Shown here: in pieces, positions 41,569-53,293 of the stretch
How positions within the stretch are numbered: position 1 is the stretch's first letter
Layout of the letters: each line of letters begins with the position of its first letter
Assembly: GCA_021846965.1 (NCBI GenBank)
Contig: JAJZWA010000020.1
Coordinates: forward strand, 1-57,125
Source: Pseudomonadota bacterium
Lineage (GTDB): Bacteria; Pseudomonadota; Gammaproteobacteria; Burkholderiales; Burkholderiaceae_C
DNA length: 57,125 nucleotides
Direction of reading: 5' to 3'
Translations under genes and position numbers: made by a program
Notes under the pieces: generated by a model
Database searches by the model: none
Seen by the model: only the letters and a program-made list of their open reading frames with translations
Told to the model about the DNA's origin: nothing

Positions 41569-42528
41569 GTGACCGAGCAACTCACGCAGCGCGCGCGCGC
41601 CTGGAGCGTAGGCCTGGTCGGCTACGGAGAGGTGGGGCGCATCGTCGCCGAGGACCTGCGCGCGCTGGGCGTGCAGCAGGTGCTGGCCTGGGACCGCAAG
41701 CTGAGCGGAGCGGATCGCGCACCCCTGATCGAGCACGCCGCATCGCAGGGGGTGCGGCTGAGCGCTTCGGCGGCCGAACTCGCCCGAGCCTGCGATGTGG
41801 TGATCAGCGCGGTCACCGCCAGTCAGGCCGTGGCGGTGGCGGCCGAATGCGCGCCGGCCTTGCGCGCCGGCACCTGGTTCGTCGACCTCAATTCCGCCTC
41901 GCCCGGCGCGAAATCGCAGGCCTGCGCGAGCATCGAGGCGGCCGGCGGGCGCTATGTCGAGGCCGCCGTGATGACCTCGATCCCGCCGTACCGCAGCAAG
42001 GTGCCGATGTTGCTGGGCGGCGCGCATGCGCGCGAGTTCGCTCCGGCCCTGCAGGCGCTGGGTTTCGGCGGCGCGCGCTTCGGAGACGAGCGCCTGGGCA
42101 TCGTCTCGGCCACCAAGATGTGCCGCAGCGTGATGATCAAGGGCCTGGAGGCCATGGTCATCGAGAGTTTCAGCGCCGCGCGCGCCTACGGCGTCGAGGA
42201 CGCCGTGCTGGCCTCGCTGGCCGAGACCTTCCCCGGCATCGACTGGGAGCGGCAGGGCGCCTACTTTTTCCAGCGCGTGATCGAGCATGGCCGCCGGCGA
42301 AGCGAGGAAATGCGCGAGGTGGCCCGCACCGTCGAGGAGGTGGGCCTGCGGCCCTGGTCGGCCGCCGGCACCGCCGAGCGCCAGGCCTGGGTGGCGGACC
42401 TGGCGGACCAGGGCGTGTTCGGGCGCCGTGGCGAGCAGGGCTTCGCCCGCAGCGCCGACTGGCGCACCGAGGCCGATCGATTGCTGGGCGCCGCGGGTGC
42501 GGCGCCCAGGACCGCCGACAAGGACTGA
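41569..42528 (+). CDS. NAD(P)-dependent oxidoreductase with DUF1932 C-terminus
   Basis: A 319-aa protein of the 6-phosphogluconate/3-hydroxyisobutyrate dehydrogenase superfamily. The N-terminal Rossmann fold has GLVGYGEVG, and the catalytic Lys is likely in ATKMCRSVMIKG; the C-terminal helical part matches DUF1932. Homologues often sit inside protocatechuate 4,5-cleavage operons, but their reaction is not settled; a role on a pathway or side-product intermediate is inferred from position only. It starts with GTG at 41569, 5 bp after ligK, with AAGG upstream, and is followed by ligI after 4 bp. Confidence 0.8.
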   Translation: MTEQLTQRARAWSVGLVGYGEVGRIVAEDLRALGVQQVLAWDRKLSGADRAPLIEHAASQGVRLSASAAELARACDVVISAVTASQAVAVAAECAPALRAGTWFVDLNSASPGAKSQACASIEAAGGRYVEAAVMTSIPPYRSKVPMLLGGAHAREFAPALQALGFGGARFGDERLGIVSATKMCRSVMIKGLEAMVIESFSAARAYGVEDAVLASLAETFPGIDWERQGAYFFQRVIEHGRRRSEEMREVARTVEEVGLRPWSAAGTAERQAWVADLADQGVFGRRGEQGFARSADWRTEADRLLGAAGAAPRTADKD

Positions 42529-42532
42529 ATCC

Positions 42533-43484
42533 ATGGTGTTCGAGAAAACCCCCGGCTGGCTGGACTGGTACCAGGGCCCTTCGCGCCCCCGTTTCGTTCT
42601 GCCGGCCGGAAGCGTGGACGCGCATTGCCACGTGTTCGGCCCGGGCGAACGCTTCCCCTACGCCCCCGAGCGCAAGTACACCCCCTGCGACGCGTCGCGC
42701 GAGCAGCTGTTCGCGCTGCGCGACCACCTGGGTTTCGCGCGCAACGTGATCGTGCAGGCCACCTGCCACGGTGCCGACAACCGCGCGCTGGTCGACGCGC
42801 TGGAGCATTCCGGCGGCCGGGCCCGCGGCGTGGCCACGGTGCGCCGCGACGTCAGCGATGAACAGTTGCGCGCGCTCGACGCCGCCGGCGTGCGGGGCGT
42901 TCGCTTCAATTTCGTGCGCCGGCTGGTGGACTTCACCCCGCGCGACGAGTTGATGGACATCGCCGCGCGCATCGCGCCCCTGGGATGGCATGTGGTGATC
43001 TATTTCGAGGCGGTGGACCTGCCCGAGCTGTGGGATTTCTTCAGCTCGCTGCCCACCACCGTGGTGGTGGACCACATGGGACGCCCGGACGTGAGCAAGC
43101 CGGTGGACGGGCCGGAATTCGAGCTGTTCCTGCGCTTCATGCGCGAGCACGACAACGTCTGGTCCAAGGTGAGCTGCCCGGAGCGCCTCTCGGTCTCGGG
43201 GCCGCCGGCGCTGCATGGGCAACAGGCTGCCTATCGCGACGTGGTGCCCTTCGCGCGGCGCATCGTCGAGACCTTCCCCGACCGCGTGCTCTGGGGCACC
43301 GACTGGCCGCATCCGAACCTGAAGAACCACATGCCCGACGACGGGCTGCTGGTCGATTTCATCCCCCACATCGCCCCGACCGAGGCATTGCAGCGCAAGC
43401 TGCTGGTGGACAACCCGATGCGCCTGTACTGGCCGGAGGAGCTCGGCCGGGAACATGGGACGCACACCCCGCAGGGAGGCCGCG

Positions 43485-43495
<11 letters not shown>
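42533..43495 (+). CDS. ligI: 2-Pyrone-4,6-dicarboxylate hydrolase
   Basis: A 320-aa amidohydrolase-superfamily lactonase. The N-terminal HxH is in VDAHCHVFGPGERFPYAPER, and the catalytic Asp is in WGTDWPHPN near residue 261. It opens 2-pyrone-4,6-dicarboxylate to 4-oxalomesaconate. LigI works without a metal. The gene starts 4 bp after the oxidoreductase stop and its end overlaps ligA by 11 bp. Confidence 0.93.
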
Positions 43496-45717
<2,222 letters not shown>

Positions 45718-47255
45718 GCCGGCACCGGGCCATCCACTCGCGCAGGCGTGGGAGCACGCGCAGGCCCTGCTGACGCAGCAGCAGCAGGCCGGCCGCGCCC
45801 AGCAGCCCCCCGGCCAGGGCGATGACGTGGATGGCCTGGTTGCCGAACAGCGCGCGGCTCAGCGGGCCGATCACCAGTCCGAACAGGATCTGCGGCACCG
45901 TGATCGTGATGTTGAAAATGCCCAGGCAGGCGCCCATTTTCGCGCGCGGAACCTCGGCCGAGACGATGGCATAGGGAAGCGCCCCCAGGCTTCCGGAGAA
46001 CAGGCCGAGCCCGATCATGGCCACGTACACGCTGCGCATATCGTGCAGGAAGGGCATCGCCAGCAGGGTCGCGGCGCCGGCGAGCAGCGACATCGCGTGC
46101 ACCCGGTTGGGGTCGAAGCGCTCGGCCAGGCTCGGCAGGGCCAGGGTGTAGAGCACGCCGACGAACTGGTAGAGGGCGAAGCAGATGCCCGCCTGGATCA
46201 CCCCGTTGGTCAGCAGGGCCTGATGCTCCGCGCTGGCGGACACGTCGGCACCCGGGGGCAGGCCGTAGATGCGTTGCGCCAGGGCCAGGCCGAAATAGAT
46301 CCAGACGCAGAAGAAACCAGCCCAGGTCAGCATTTGCACCAGGAACAGGCGCCGGATCACCGGCGGAGTCTGCCGCAGGTTCCCGTACAGCTCGCGGACG
46401 AGCAAGGTGCCGAAGGCGCGCCATGCGAAGCGCGTACCCGGGGTGGCCGCGCGAGCCCGATCCTTGTGCCGGATTTCACGGCCCATCGACGAGACGGTCT
46501 GAAACAGGAGCAGGGCGCCCAGCACCAGCGAGACCTTCAGGACCACCGGAATCCTGAAGGGGGATTCGCTGGGCGGGACGAATACCCGCGTGGAATGCAG
46601 CAGCCAGGGGATGGCTCCCGCCAGCATCGCGCCCAGCGAGCCGAATACCGCCTGCCAGGCGAAAGCCTGGGACTTCTGGCGGTTGGGGGTGATGTCGCCG
46701 ATCAGCGAGCGCAGGCCTTCGGTGGAGCAATTGATGCTGCAACTCATGCACAGCATCATGGCCGTGGTCAGCCACAGCGCCTCGGAGAAGGACATCGCCA
46801 GCATGCTCAGGCAGCTCAGCACCGCCCCCGCGTAGATGTAGGGCATGCGCTTGCCGTAGCGCGTGTCCAGCAGGTCGCTGGCCTGCCCCAGCACGGGTTG
46901 CACGATCAGGCCGGCCAGCGGCGGGATCAGCCACAGCCAGCCCAATTGCGGATCCGATGCGCCGAGGAACTTGAACAGTCCGCTGGCGTTGTTCAGCTCG
47001 AAGGTGCCGGCCGCCTGCAAACCCAGGTTCGCCAGCGACAGATAGCCGAGCTGCCGATAGCTCAGCAGTGATTGCGGATTTCCCACGTCGTGCAGGCCTC
47101 CGTCCATGCAACCCGGGTTTTCGGAAATTCCAGGCCGGAATTCGCATCCTACGCAGGACGGCAAGACAGTGGACGGCCGAGGGCCAATGCGCGCAGGCTG
47201 CCCACCCGCAGGGCGAGCACGCCAGGCGCTTCGACGCCGGATCCGGGACAACCCT

Positions 47256-47287
47256 CATATCGAAACGCGATAACTGCTAGCGCAGCG
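47256..47287. promoter_or_regulatory. LysR-type operator of the channel/ABC operon
   Basis: The second copy of the lig operator: CATATC, 4 bp, then a block containing GATAACTGCTAGCGC. The core is TATC-N7-GATA (47258-47272). It lies between the divergent MFS transporter and channel genes and may control both. Confidence 0.75.
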
Positions 47288-47294
47288 AACCCTC

Positions 47295-47323
47295 TACGAC
47301 AAGACGGGGCGCACCAACATAAT
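47295..47323 (+). promoter_or_regulatory. Promoter of the channel/ABC importer operon
   Basis: CATAAT (47318-47323) lies 62 bp after the start of the operator block, exactly as in the lig promoter. The -35 position 17 bp upstream is TACGAC, a poor match, which fits a promoter that needs the LysR activator. Confidence 0.6.
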
Positions 47324-47393
47324 CCGGTCGCCACCGCTGCGTGGCCATCGTCCATCGGGCATCAGAAACAGACCTACAAGAGGAGACAGGATC

Positions 47394-48398
47394 ATGGCAA
47401 ACTCGACCTCGTCACGAGTGCGCGTCACGCTGGGCGCGCTGGCCCTCGGCGCCGCCAGTGCATTGTCCGCGGCGCACGCCGGCAACCTGGAGCCCGCCGG
47501 CATCAACACCGGCGGAACGAGCTTTTTCGACGGCTTCGGTGCCACCCAGCCGGGGCTGGCCTACCTGGGCTACTACCAGTACCAGCACTACGATCGCATC
47601 GACGACAACACGGGCAACGAGTCGCCGGGGTTCAAGAGCCCCAGCATCGACGTGTTCCTGATGCTCAACCAGCTGGCCTACACCACCGACAAGACCTATT
47701 TCGGCGGCGATGCGCACCTGGGTTTCACCGGGCTGCTGCCGATCCTGCACTTCAACACCTCCTTCGGCGCGGGCTCGCCGGCCACGCTGGACTCGCAGGA
47801 CGGCGTGGGCGACCTCACGCTGGGGGCCTACCTGCAGTTCAACCCGGTGATCAGCGGTGGGCGTCCGGTGTACTCGCAGCGCGTGGAATTCGACGTGATC
47901 GTGCCCAGCGGGCAATACAGTTCGAACACCGACATCAACCCCGGCTCGGGCTTCTGGTCGCTCAACCCCTACTGGGCGGCCACCTGGCTGCCCACGCCCA
48001 AGACCGAGATCAGCTGGCGCCTGCATTACCTGTACAACTTCGCCAACAAGAACCCGCGCGATCCGGCCCACCTGGGCCTGACCAGCAGCAAGGCCGGTCA
48101 GGCGATGTGGGTGAACTTCACCGGCTCCTACGCGCTGAACCCCCATTTGCACGTGGGCCTGAACGGTTACTACTTCCAGCAACTGACCAACGACAGCTAC
48201 GACTGGAAGGCCGGCAGCACCCCCGTGGCCATGCCCTACGGCGATACCGGCAAGGCCGAGGTGCTGGCCATCGGCCCCGGCTTGTACTGGCAGGCCAACC
48301 CGAGGAACATGTGGTTCGTGAACCTGTACGATCAAGTGCAGGCCAAGAACCATGTCCGCGGGACGGTGCTCAACGTGCACTGGGTGCATCCTTTCTGA
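47394..48398 (+). CDS. Outer-membrane channel (SphA / phenol-MetA-degradation family)
   Basis: A 334-aa outer-membrane protein. Residues 1-29 form a signal peptide ending AHAG. The remainder has alternating aromatic beta strands typical of the SphA/Phenol_MetA_deg barrel family, with a final strand ending HPF, the C-terminal Phe signature of outer-membrane barrels. Members let hydrophobic or aromatic compounds into the cell. AGAGGAGA precedes the ATG. It is the first gene of the aromatic ABC importer operon. Confidence 0.87.
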   Translation: MANSTSSRVRVTLGALALGAASALSAAHAGNLEPAGINTGGTSFFDGFGATQPGLAYLGYYQYQHYDRIDDNTGNESPGFKSPSIDVFLMLNQLAYTTDKTYFGGDAHLGFTGLLPILHFNTSFGAGSPATLDSQDGVGDLTLGAYLQFNPVISGGRPVYSQRVEFDVIVPSGQYSSNTDINPGSGFWSLNPYWAATWLPTPKTEISWRLHYLYNFANKNPRDPAHLGLTSSKAGQAMWVNFTGSYALNPHLHVGLNGYYFQQLTNDSYDWKAGSTPVAMPYGDTGKAEVLAIGPGLYWQANPRNMWFVNLYDQVQAKNHVRGTVLNVHWVHPF

Positions 48399-48429
48399 GC
48401 CCGCATCGAGACCACCAGGAGACCTGAAC

Positions 48430-49749
48430 ATGTCCCGCAAGTCTGACCCTGAACACACCGCCGTCGACGCCTCGCGCCGCCAGCTGGTGGCCCTGGCCGG
48501 CGCCTCCGCCGCCACCGCTGCCGGCTCGCTGCTGCCCACGGCGGCCTCGGCCGCCGCCAGGCCCACGCTGAAAATCGGTTTCATCAGCCCGCTCACCGGT
48601 CCGCTGGGGGGCTTCGGTGAAGCCGATCCCTTCGTGCTGGACCTGGTGCGCAAGAAGACCGCCGGGGGCGTGAACATCGGCGGCACCACCTACGCCATCG
48701 AGCTGATCGGGCGCGACACCCAGTCCGATCCCTCGCGCGCAAGCCAGCTGGCCAAGGATCTGATCAACAACCAGAAGATCGATCTGATGCTGACCACCTC
48801 CACGCCCGAGGTGGTCAACCCGGTGGCCGACGCCTGCGAGGCCTCGGGCATGCCCTGCCTGTCGACGGTCGATCCCTGGGAGTCCTGGTACTTCGGCCGC
48901 GGCGCCAAGCCCGGCCAGCCCTCGCCGTTCAAGTGGACCTACCACTTCTCCTTCGGCACCGAGGAATTCGCCAAGATGTACCTGTCGACCTGGGCGCTGG
49001 TGCCGACCAACAAGAAGGTCGGCGTGCTGTACCCCAACGACGCCGACGGCAACGCGCTGCGCGCGCACCTGGTGCCCGAGTTGAAAAAGGGCGGCTACAC
49101 CGTCGTCGACCCGGGTGCCTACCAGGACGGCACCACCGACTTCTCGTCGCAGATCTCGCGCTTCAAGTCCGAGGGCGTGCAGATCATCACCGGCGCGCCC
49201 ATCCCCCCGGACTTCATCACCTTCCTGCGCCAGGCCGCGCAGCAGGGCCTGGTGCACCGGCTGAAGATCGTCATGCCGGCCAAGTTCGGGCTGTTTCCCT
49301 CCGACATCGCCGCGCTGGGCGAGCTGGGCTACAAGGTCGCCTCGGGCGCCTACTGGTCGCCGGCCTTCCCCTATGTCTCGCCGGTGGTGGGCCTCGGAGG
49401 CCAGCAGCTGGTCGACGCCTACGAGAAGGCCACGGGCAAGCAGTGGACCCAGCAGCTCGGTGCCTCGCTGGCGCTGATCGACGCCGGGTTCGCGGCCCTC
49501 AAGGCCAGCGGCGCGCCGAAGGACAAGGCCAAGGTGGCGGCGGCGATGAAGGTGCTCGACACCGTCACCACGGTGGGGCGCATCAACTTCCCCAAGGGAC
49601 CGGTGCCCAATGTCGCCACGGCGCCGATCATCGGTTCGCAGTGGGTCAAGGCCAAGCCCGGGAGCCGCTTCAAGCTGAGCTTCCCCACCGTCGAGCATGC
49701 CGACGATCCCAAGGTGGCCGTCCAGGCCAAGCTGCTGCCCTATGCCTGA
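48430..49749 (+). CDS. ABC transporter substrate-binding protein (branched-chain/aromatic acid type)
   Basis: A 439-aa periplasmic binding protein. The N-terminus carries a twin-arginine-like signal (DASRRQLVALAGAS, ending ASAAA). The mature part starts LKIGFISPLTGPLGGFGEAD, the LivJ-type Peripla_BP fold. In clusters like this such proteins bind aromatic acids rather than leucine; protocatechuate, vanillate or 4-hydroxybenzoate are likely ligands by context. It overlaps the next ATPase gene by 8 bp. Confidence 0.88.
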   Translation: MSRKSDPEHTAVDASRRQLVALAGASAATAAGSLLPTAASAAARPTLKIGFISPLTGPLGGFGEADPFVLDLVRKKTAGGVNIGGTTYAIELIGRDTQSDPSRASQLAKDLINNQKIDLMLTTSTPEVVNPVADACEASGMPCLSTVDPWESWYFGRGAKPGQPSPFKWTYHFSFGTEEFAKMYLSTWALVPTNKKVGVLYPNDADGNALRAHLVPELKKGGYTVVDPGAYQDGTTDFSSQISRFKSEGVQIITGAPIPPDFITFLRQAAQQGLVHRLKIVMPAKFGLFPSDIAALGELGYKVASGAYWSPAFPYVSPVVGLGGQQLVDAYEKATGKQWTQQLGASLALIDAGFAALKASGAPKDKAKVAAAMKVLDTVTTVGRINFPKGPVPNVATAPIIGSQWVKAKPGSRFKLSFPTVEHADDPKVAVQAKLLPYA

Positions 49750-50503
49750 TGCGCGCAGCCCCGCCGCCGGTTCGCCGGCGGCGCCCATCCTTTCGGCCAC
49801 CAGCGTGTCCAAGAGCTTCGGCGCGCTGCGCGTGCTGGAGGACGTGAGCCTGGGCATCGCACGCGGCGAGGCGGTGGGCATCGTCGGCCCCAACGGGGCC
49901 GGCAAGACCACCTTGTTCAACGTGCTCTCGGGTGCCTATGCGCCCGGTAGCGGCAGCGTGGAGTTCGACGGCCGCGACGTCACCGCGCTGGACGCCGCGG
50001 CGCGCTGCCGCCTCGGCGTGGCGCGCTCGCACCAGGTGCCGCGTCCCTTCGGCGGCATGACCGTGTTCGAGAACCTGCACGTGGCCGCCGCGGTGGGCGC
50101 GGGCGCCAGCGGCGAGCGGGCCAACGAGCTGTGCCTGAACTCCCTGCGCCTGTGCGGCATGCTCGACGTGGCCAATCGCCGCGCCGACACCCTGGGCCTG
50201 CTCGACCGCAAGCGCCTGGAAATGGCGCGGGCGCTGGCCACCGATCCGCAGATCCTGCTGCTCGATGAAATCGGCGGCGGACTCACCGACGGCGAGGCCC
50301 AGGACCTGGTGGGCATCATTCGCGAGATCCTGGGCCGCGGCATCACCGTGGTGTGGATCGAGCATATCGTGCACGTGCTGCTGCAGGTGGTGCAGCGCCT
50401 GGTCTGCATGGAATCCGGACGCATCATCGCGGACGGCGAGCCGCATGCCGTGATGAAGGACCCCGCGGTCATCGAGGCCTACCTCGGGAGTGTTTCCCTA
50501 TGA
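49742..50503 (+). CDS. livG: ABC importer ATP-binding protein, LivG-type
   Basis: A 253-aa ATPase with Walker A GPNGAGKTT and Walker B ILLLDEIGGGLTD. The C-loop is not LSGGQ but LGLLDRKRLEMARA, a variant known among LivG-like ATPases of non-amino-acid importers. The C-terminal tail (VVWIEHIVHVLLQVVQRLVC) is typical of LivG. It energises the LivHM pair. The stop overlaps the livF start (ATGA). Confidence 0.88.
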   Translation: MPDARSPAAGSPAAPILSATSVSKSFGALRVLEDVSLGIARGEAVGIVGPNGAGKTTLFNVLSGAYAPGSGSVEFDGRDVTALDAAARCRLGVARSHQVPRPFGGMTVFENLHVAAAVGAGASGERANELCLNSLRLCGMLDVANRRADTLGLLDRKRLEMARALATDPQILLLDEIGGGLTDGEAQDLVGIIREILGRGITVVWIEHIVHVLLQVVQRLVCMESGRIIADGEPHAVMKDPAVIEAYLGSVSL

Positions 50504-51228
50504 GTGACGCATTGCTGCGCATCGAGGCGCTCCAGGCCGGCTACGGGCTGCTCAAGGCGGTGCGCTCGGTGTCCTTCGAATGCCGCCAGGGCCAGGTGCT
50601 GGCGCTGGTCGGAGCCAACGGCGCCGGAAAGACCACGCTGATGCGCACCCTGGCCGGCGCGCACCCGGCCTCGGCCGGGCGCATCGTGTTCGACGGCCAG
50701 GACATCACCATGCTGCGCGCGCCGCGGCGCGTGGGCCTGGGCATCGCCATGGTGCCCGAGGGCAGGCGCCTGTTCGGCGGCATGAGCGTGGAGGACAACC
50801 TGCGCGTGGCGGGCATGCGCGCGCGCAAGGGCCCCTGGAACCTGGAGTCCGTGCTCGAGGCCTTCCCGCAGCTCAAGCCCAAGCTCAAGGCCGCGGCGGG
50901 CACGCTGTCCGGCGGCCAGCAGCAGGCCACCTCCATCGCGCGCGCGCTGATGACCAACCCCCGCGTGCTGTTGCTCGACGAGATCTCGCTGGGCCTGTCG
51001 CCCATCGCCGTCGACCAGGTCTACGAGTCCCTGCAGGGCCTGATCCAGGCCGGCACCACGCTGGTGCTGGTGGAGCAGGACCTGACCCGCGCGCTGAGGG
51101 TGGCCGATCGCGTCGTGTGCATGCTGGAGGGAGGCATCCCGCTGCAGGGCGCGCGCGACGAGCTCAGCCGCGAGCAGATCATGGACGCCTACTTCGGCCT
51201 TTCGCGCAGCGCCCAGGCGGCGCACTGA
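50500..51228 (+). CDS. livF: ABC importer ATP-binding protein, LivF-type
   Basis: A 242-aa ATPase with Walker A GANGAGKTT, a normal signature LSGGQQQ, and Walker B VLLLDEISLGLSP, plus the LivF-like VPEGRRLFGGMSVEDNL segment. It pairs with the LivG-type subunit to drive uptake. livH follows after 14 bp. Confidence 0.92.
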   Translation: MSDALLRIEALQAGYGLLKAVRSVSFECRQGQVLALVGANGAGKTTLMRTLAGAHPASAGRIVFDGQDITMLRAPRRVGLGIAMVPEGRRLFGGMSVEDNLRVAGMRARKGPWNLESVLEAFPQLKPKLKAAAGTLSGGQQQATSIARALMTNPRVLLLDEISLGLSPIAVDQVYESLQGLIQAGTTLVLVEQDLTRALRVADRVVCMLEGGIPLQGARDELSREQIMDAYFGLSRSAQAAH

Positions 51229-51242
51229 GGATCCGCCACGAC

Positions 51243-52160
51243 ATGGAATTCCTGAACCAGATCATCCAGGGCGTGCTGCTGGGCGGCTACTACGCCATCC
51301 TGGCCAGCGGCCTGTCCTTCCTGTTCGGCGTCATGCGCATCGTCAACCTCGCGCACGGCAGCCTGGCGGTGCTCGCGGCGTACCTGATCTTCAGCGCCTG
51401 CAAGCATCTCGGCGTCGACGTTCCGGTGGCCGTGCTGATGGTCATGCCGGTGATGGCCGTGCTCGGCTGGGTGCTCAACCGGCTGCTGCTGCAGCGCAGC
51501 CTGCGCGGCGGCATGCTGGTGCCCATCCTGGCCACCTTCGGGCTGTCGATCGTCATCGACAACCTGCTGTTCCAGAGTTTCGGGGCCGATACGCGTTCGC
51601 TGGCACCCAACATCGGCTCGCTGTCCTACGACAGCTGGCAACTGGTCGGCGACCTGTACGTGTCCAAGCTCGACGTGCTGACCTTCGGCACCGCGGTGGC
51701 CGTGCTCGGTTCGCTGCAGCTCGCCTTGTCGCGCACCGGCCTCGGACGAGCCATCCGCGCCACCGCGGAGGACCCCGACGCGGTGAACCTGATCGGCATC
51801 GATTCGCGCATGGTGTACTCCGCCGCCAGTGCCATCGCCCTGGTGCTGATCACGGTGGCCGCGCTGTTCCTGGGCATGCGCAGCACCTTCGCTCCCTACG
51901 CCGGCCAGACCCAGCTGCTGTTCGCCTTCGAGACCGTGGTCATCGGAGGCACCGGGTCGCTGTGGGGCACGCTGCTGGGCGGCATCGTGCTGGGCGTGTC
52001 GCAAAGCATCGGCGCGCAGATCAATCCCATCGGATTCCTCATCGCCGGCCACGGGGTGTTCCTGGTGATCCTGGTGCTGCGGGTCTATTCCAAAGTCTGG
52101 CATTTGCGCCGGCCGCGCCTGCGGGCCGCGCGCACGTCCCCCCAAGGAGCTGGTGCATGA
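51243..52160 (+). CDS. livH: ABC importer permease, LivH-type
   Basis: A 305-aa permease with about eight membrane helices. The EFLNQIIQGVLLGGYYAILA start and MRIVNLAHGSLAVLAAYL segment are LivH hallmarks, and the RAIRATAEDPDAVNLIGID loop is the ATPase-contact (EAA-like) motif. With LivM it forms the inner-membrane pore. Its stop overlaps the livM ATG. Confidence 0.92.
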   Translation: MEFLNQIIQGVLLGGYYAILASGLSFLFGVMRIVNLAHGSLAVLAAYLIFSACKHLGVDVPVAVLMVMPVMAVLGWVLNRLLLQRSLRGGMLVPILATFGLSIVIDNLLFQSFGADTRSLAPNIGSLSYDSWQLVGDLYVSKLDVLTFGTAVAVLGSLQLALSRTGLGRAIRATAEDPDAVNLIGIDSRMVYSAASAIALVLITVAALFLGMRSTFAPYAGQTQLLFAFETVVIGGTGSLWGTLLGGIVLGVSQSIGAQINPIGFLIAGHGVFLVILVLRVYSKVWHLRRPRLRAARTSPQGAGA

Positions 52161-53209
52161 AGCAGGCGATGCAAGGCGCGCAGGTGGTGCGCTGGACTCC
52201 CCGCGCGGTGGGATTCGTGCTGGGCGTCGGGCTGCTGGTGCTGGTGCTGGCCTTCGGGCCGCTGTTCATGCGTCCGGAAATGCTGGACCGGCTGAGCACG
52301 CTGTTCATCTACGTGCTGCTGGCCGCCATGTGGAATGCCCTGGCCGGCTACGGCGGCCTCGTGTCCATCGGGCAGCAGGCCTTCATCGGCCTGGGGGGCT
52401 ATTTCCTGGTGCGCCTGTCGGCCGGCGGCATGGATGTGTACGCGGCCATGCTGGTGTCGGTGCTGCTGGTGGGACTGGTGTCGCTGCCGCTGGGCCAGAT
52501 CATGCTCAAGCTGGGCGGTGGCGAGTTCGCCATCGGCATGTGGGTGCTGGCCGAGTTGCTGCACCTGCTGGTGACCATCGACCCCATCGTGCAGGGCGAG
52601 ACCGGAACCTCGCTGCTGGGCATCGACGCCTACGCGCCGGCGGCGCGACGCGCGGACACCTACTGGATGGCCCTGGGTCTGATGGTGCTGCTGCTGGGCG
52701 TGCTGTTCCTGCTGCTGCGCAGCCGCGTGGGCGCCTCGCTGCAAGCCGTGCGCGACGACGAGACCGCGGCGGCCTCCATCGGCGTGAACGTGCTGCGCAG
52801 CAAGCATGTGCTGTTCTTCCTGTCCGCGCTGGGCTGCGGCGCGGGGGGCGCGCTGTGGCTGGCGAGTTCCATCACCTACCAGCCGGCCACCTTCTTCGGC
52901 CCGCAGTGGACCGCCTACATGCTGTTCATGGTCATCGTTGGCGGCCTGGGCACCTTCGAGGGGCCGATACTCGGCGCCGTGCTGTTCTTCGCCGCCGAGA
53001 CCTGGTTCGGCGCCACCGGCGTGGTCTACCTCATCGGCCTGGGCGTGCTGGCCATCGGTTTCGCACTGCTGTTCCCGCGCGGCATCTGGGGGGCGGTGGA
53101 GGGACGCTGGTCCTTGCGCCTGCTGCCCATCGGCTACCACCTGCGCCTGGCCGGGCTGCGCGACGGCAAGCTGCTCGTACGCCAGGAACGGCAAGGCCGG
53201 CCGGCCTGA
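52157..53209 (+). CDS. livM: ABC importer permease, LivM-type
   Basis: A 350-aa permease with about nine to ten helices. AAMWNALAGYGGLVSIGQQA and the cytoplasmic loop LQAVRDDETAAASIGVNVLRS are LivM signatures. AAGGAG (52144-52149) precedes the ATG. It is the last gene of the importer operon; a perfect hairpin follows at 53227. Confidence 0.92.
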   Translation: MKQAMQGAQVVRWTPRAVGFVLGVGLLVLVLAFGPLFMRPEMLDRLSTLFIYVLLAAMWNALAGYGGLVSIGQQAFIGLGGYFLVRLSAGGMDVYAAMLVSVLLVGLVSLPLGQIMLKLGGGEFAIGMWVLAELLHLLVTIDPIVQGETGTSLLGIDAYAPAARRADTYWMALGLMVLLLGVLFLLLRSRVGASLQAVRDDETAAASIGVNVLRSKHVLFFLSALGCGAGGALWLASSITYQPATFFGPQWTAYMLFMVIVGGLGTFEGPILGAVLFFAAETWFGATGVVYLIGLGVLAIGFALLFPRGIWGAVEGRWSLRLLPIGYHLRLAGLRDGKLLVRQERQGRPA

Positions 53210-53226
53210 GCGCGGGGCTCGCCGCG

Positions 53227-53249
53227 GGCGCGCGAGGGCTTCGCGCGCC
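53227..53249 (+). terminator. Hairpin after the importer operon
   Basis: A perfect 9-bp stem (GGCGCGCGA / TCGCGCGCC) with a GGGCT loop lies 17 bp after the livM stop. There is no T-run, so it is at best a weak or Rho-assisted terminator. Confidence 0.4.
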
Positions 53250-53293
53250 GGGCGGCCTGCTACAGTCGCGGGACTGCGCTACGGCCGCCCCCC

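Noticed and set aside
47256-47287. Recombination or attachment site, because of the repeated block at 39705 and 47266
   Set aside because: Both copies sit at the same distance from a -10 box in front of operons, there is no integrase, and the core fits a LysR operator.
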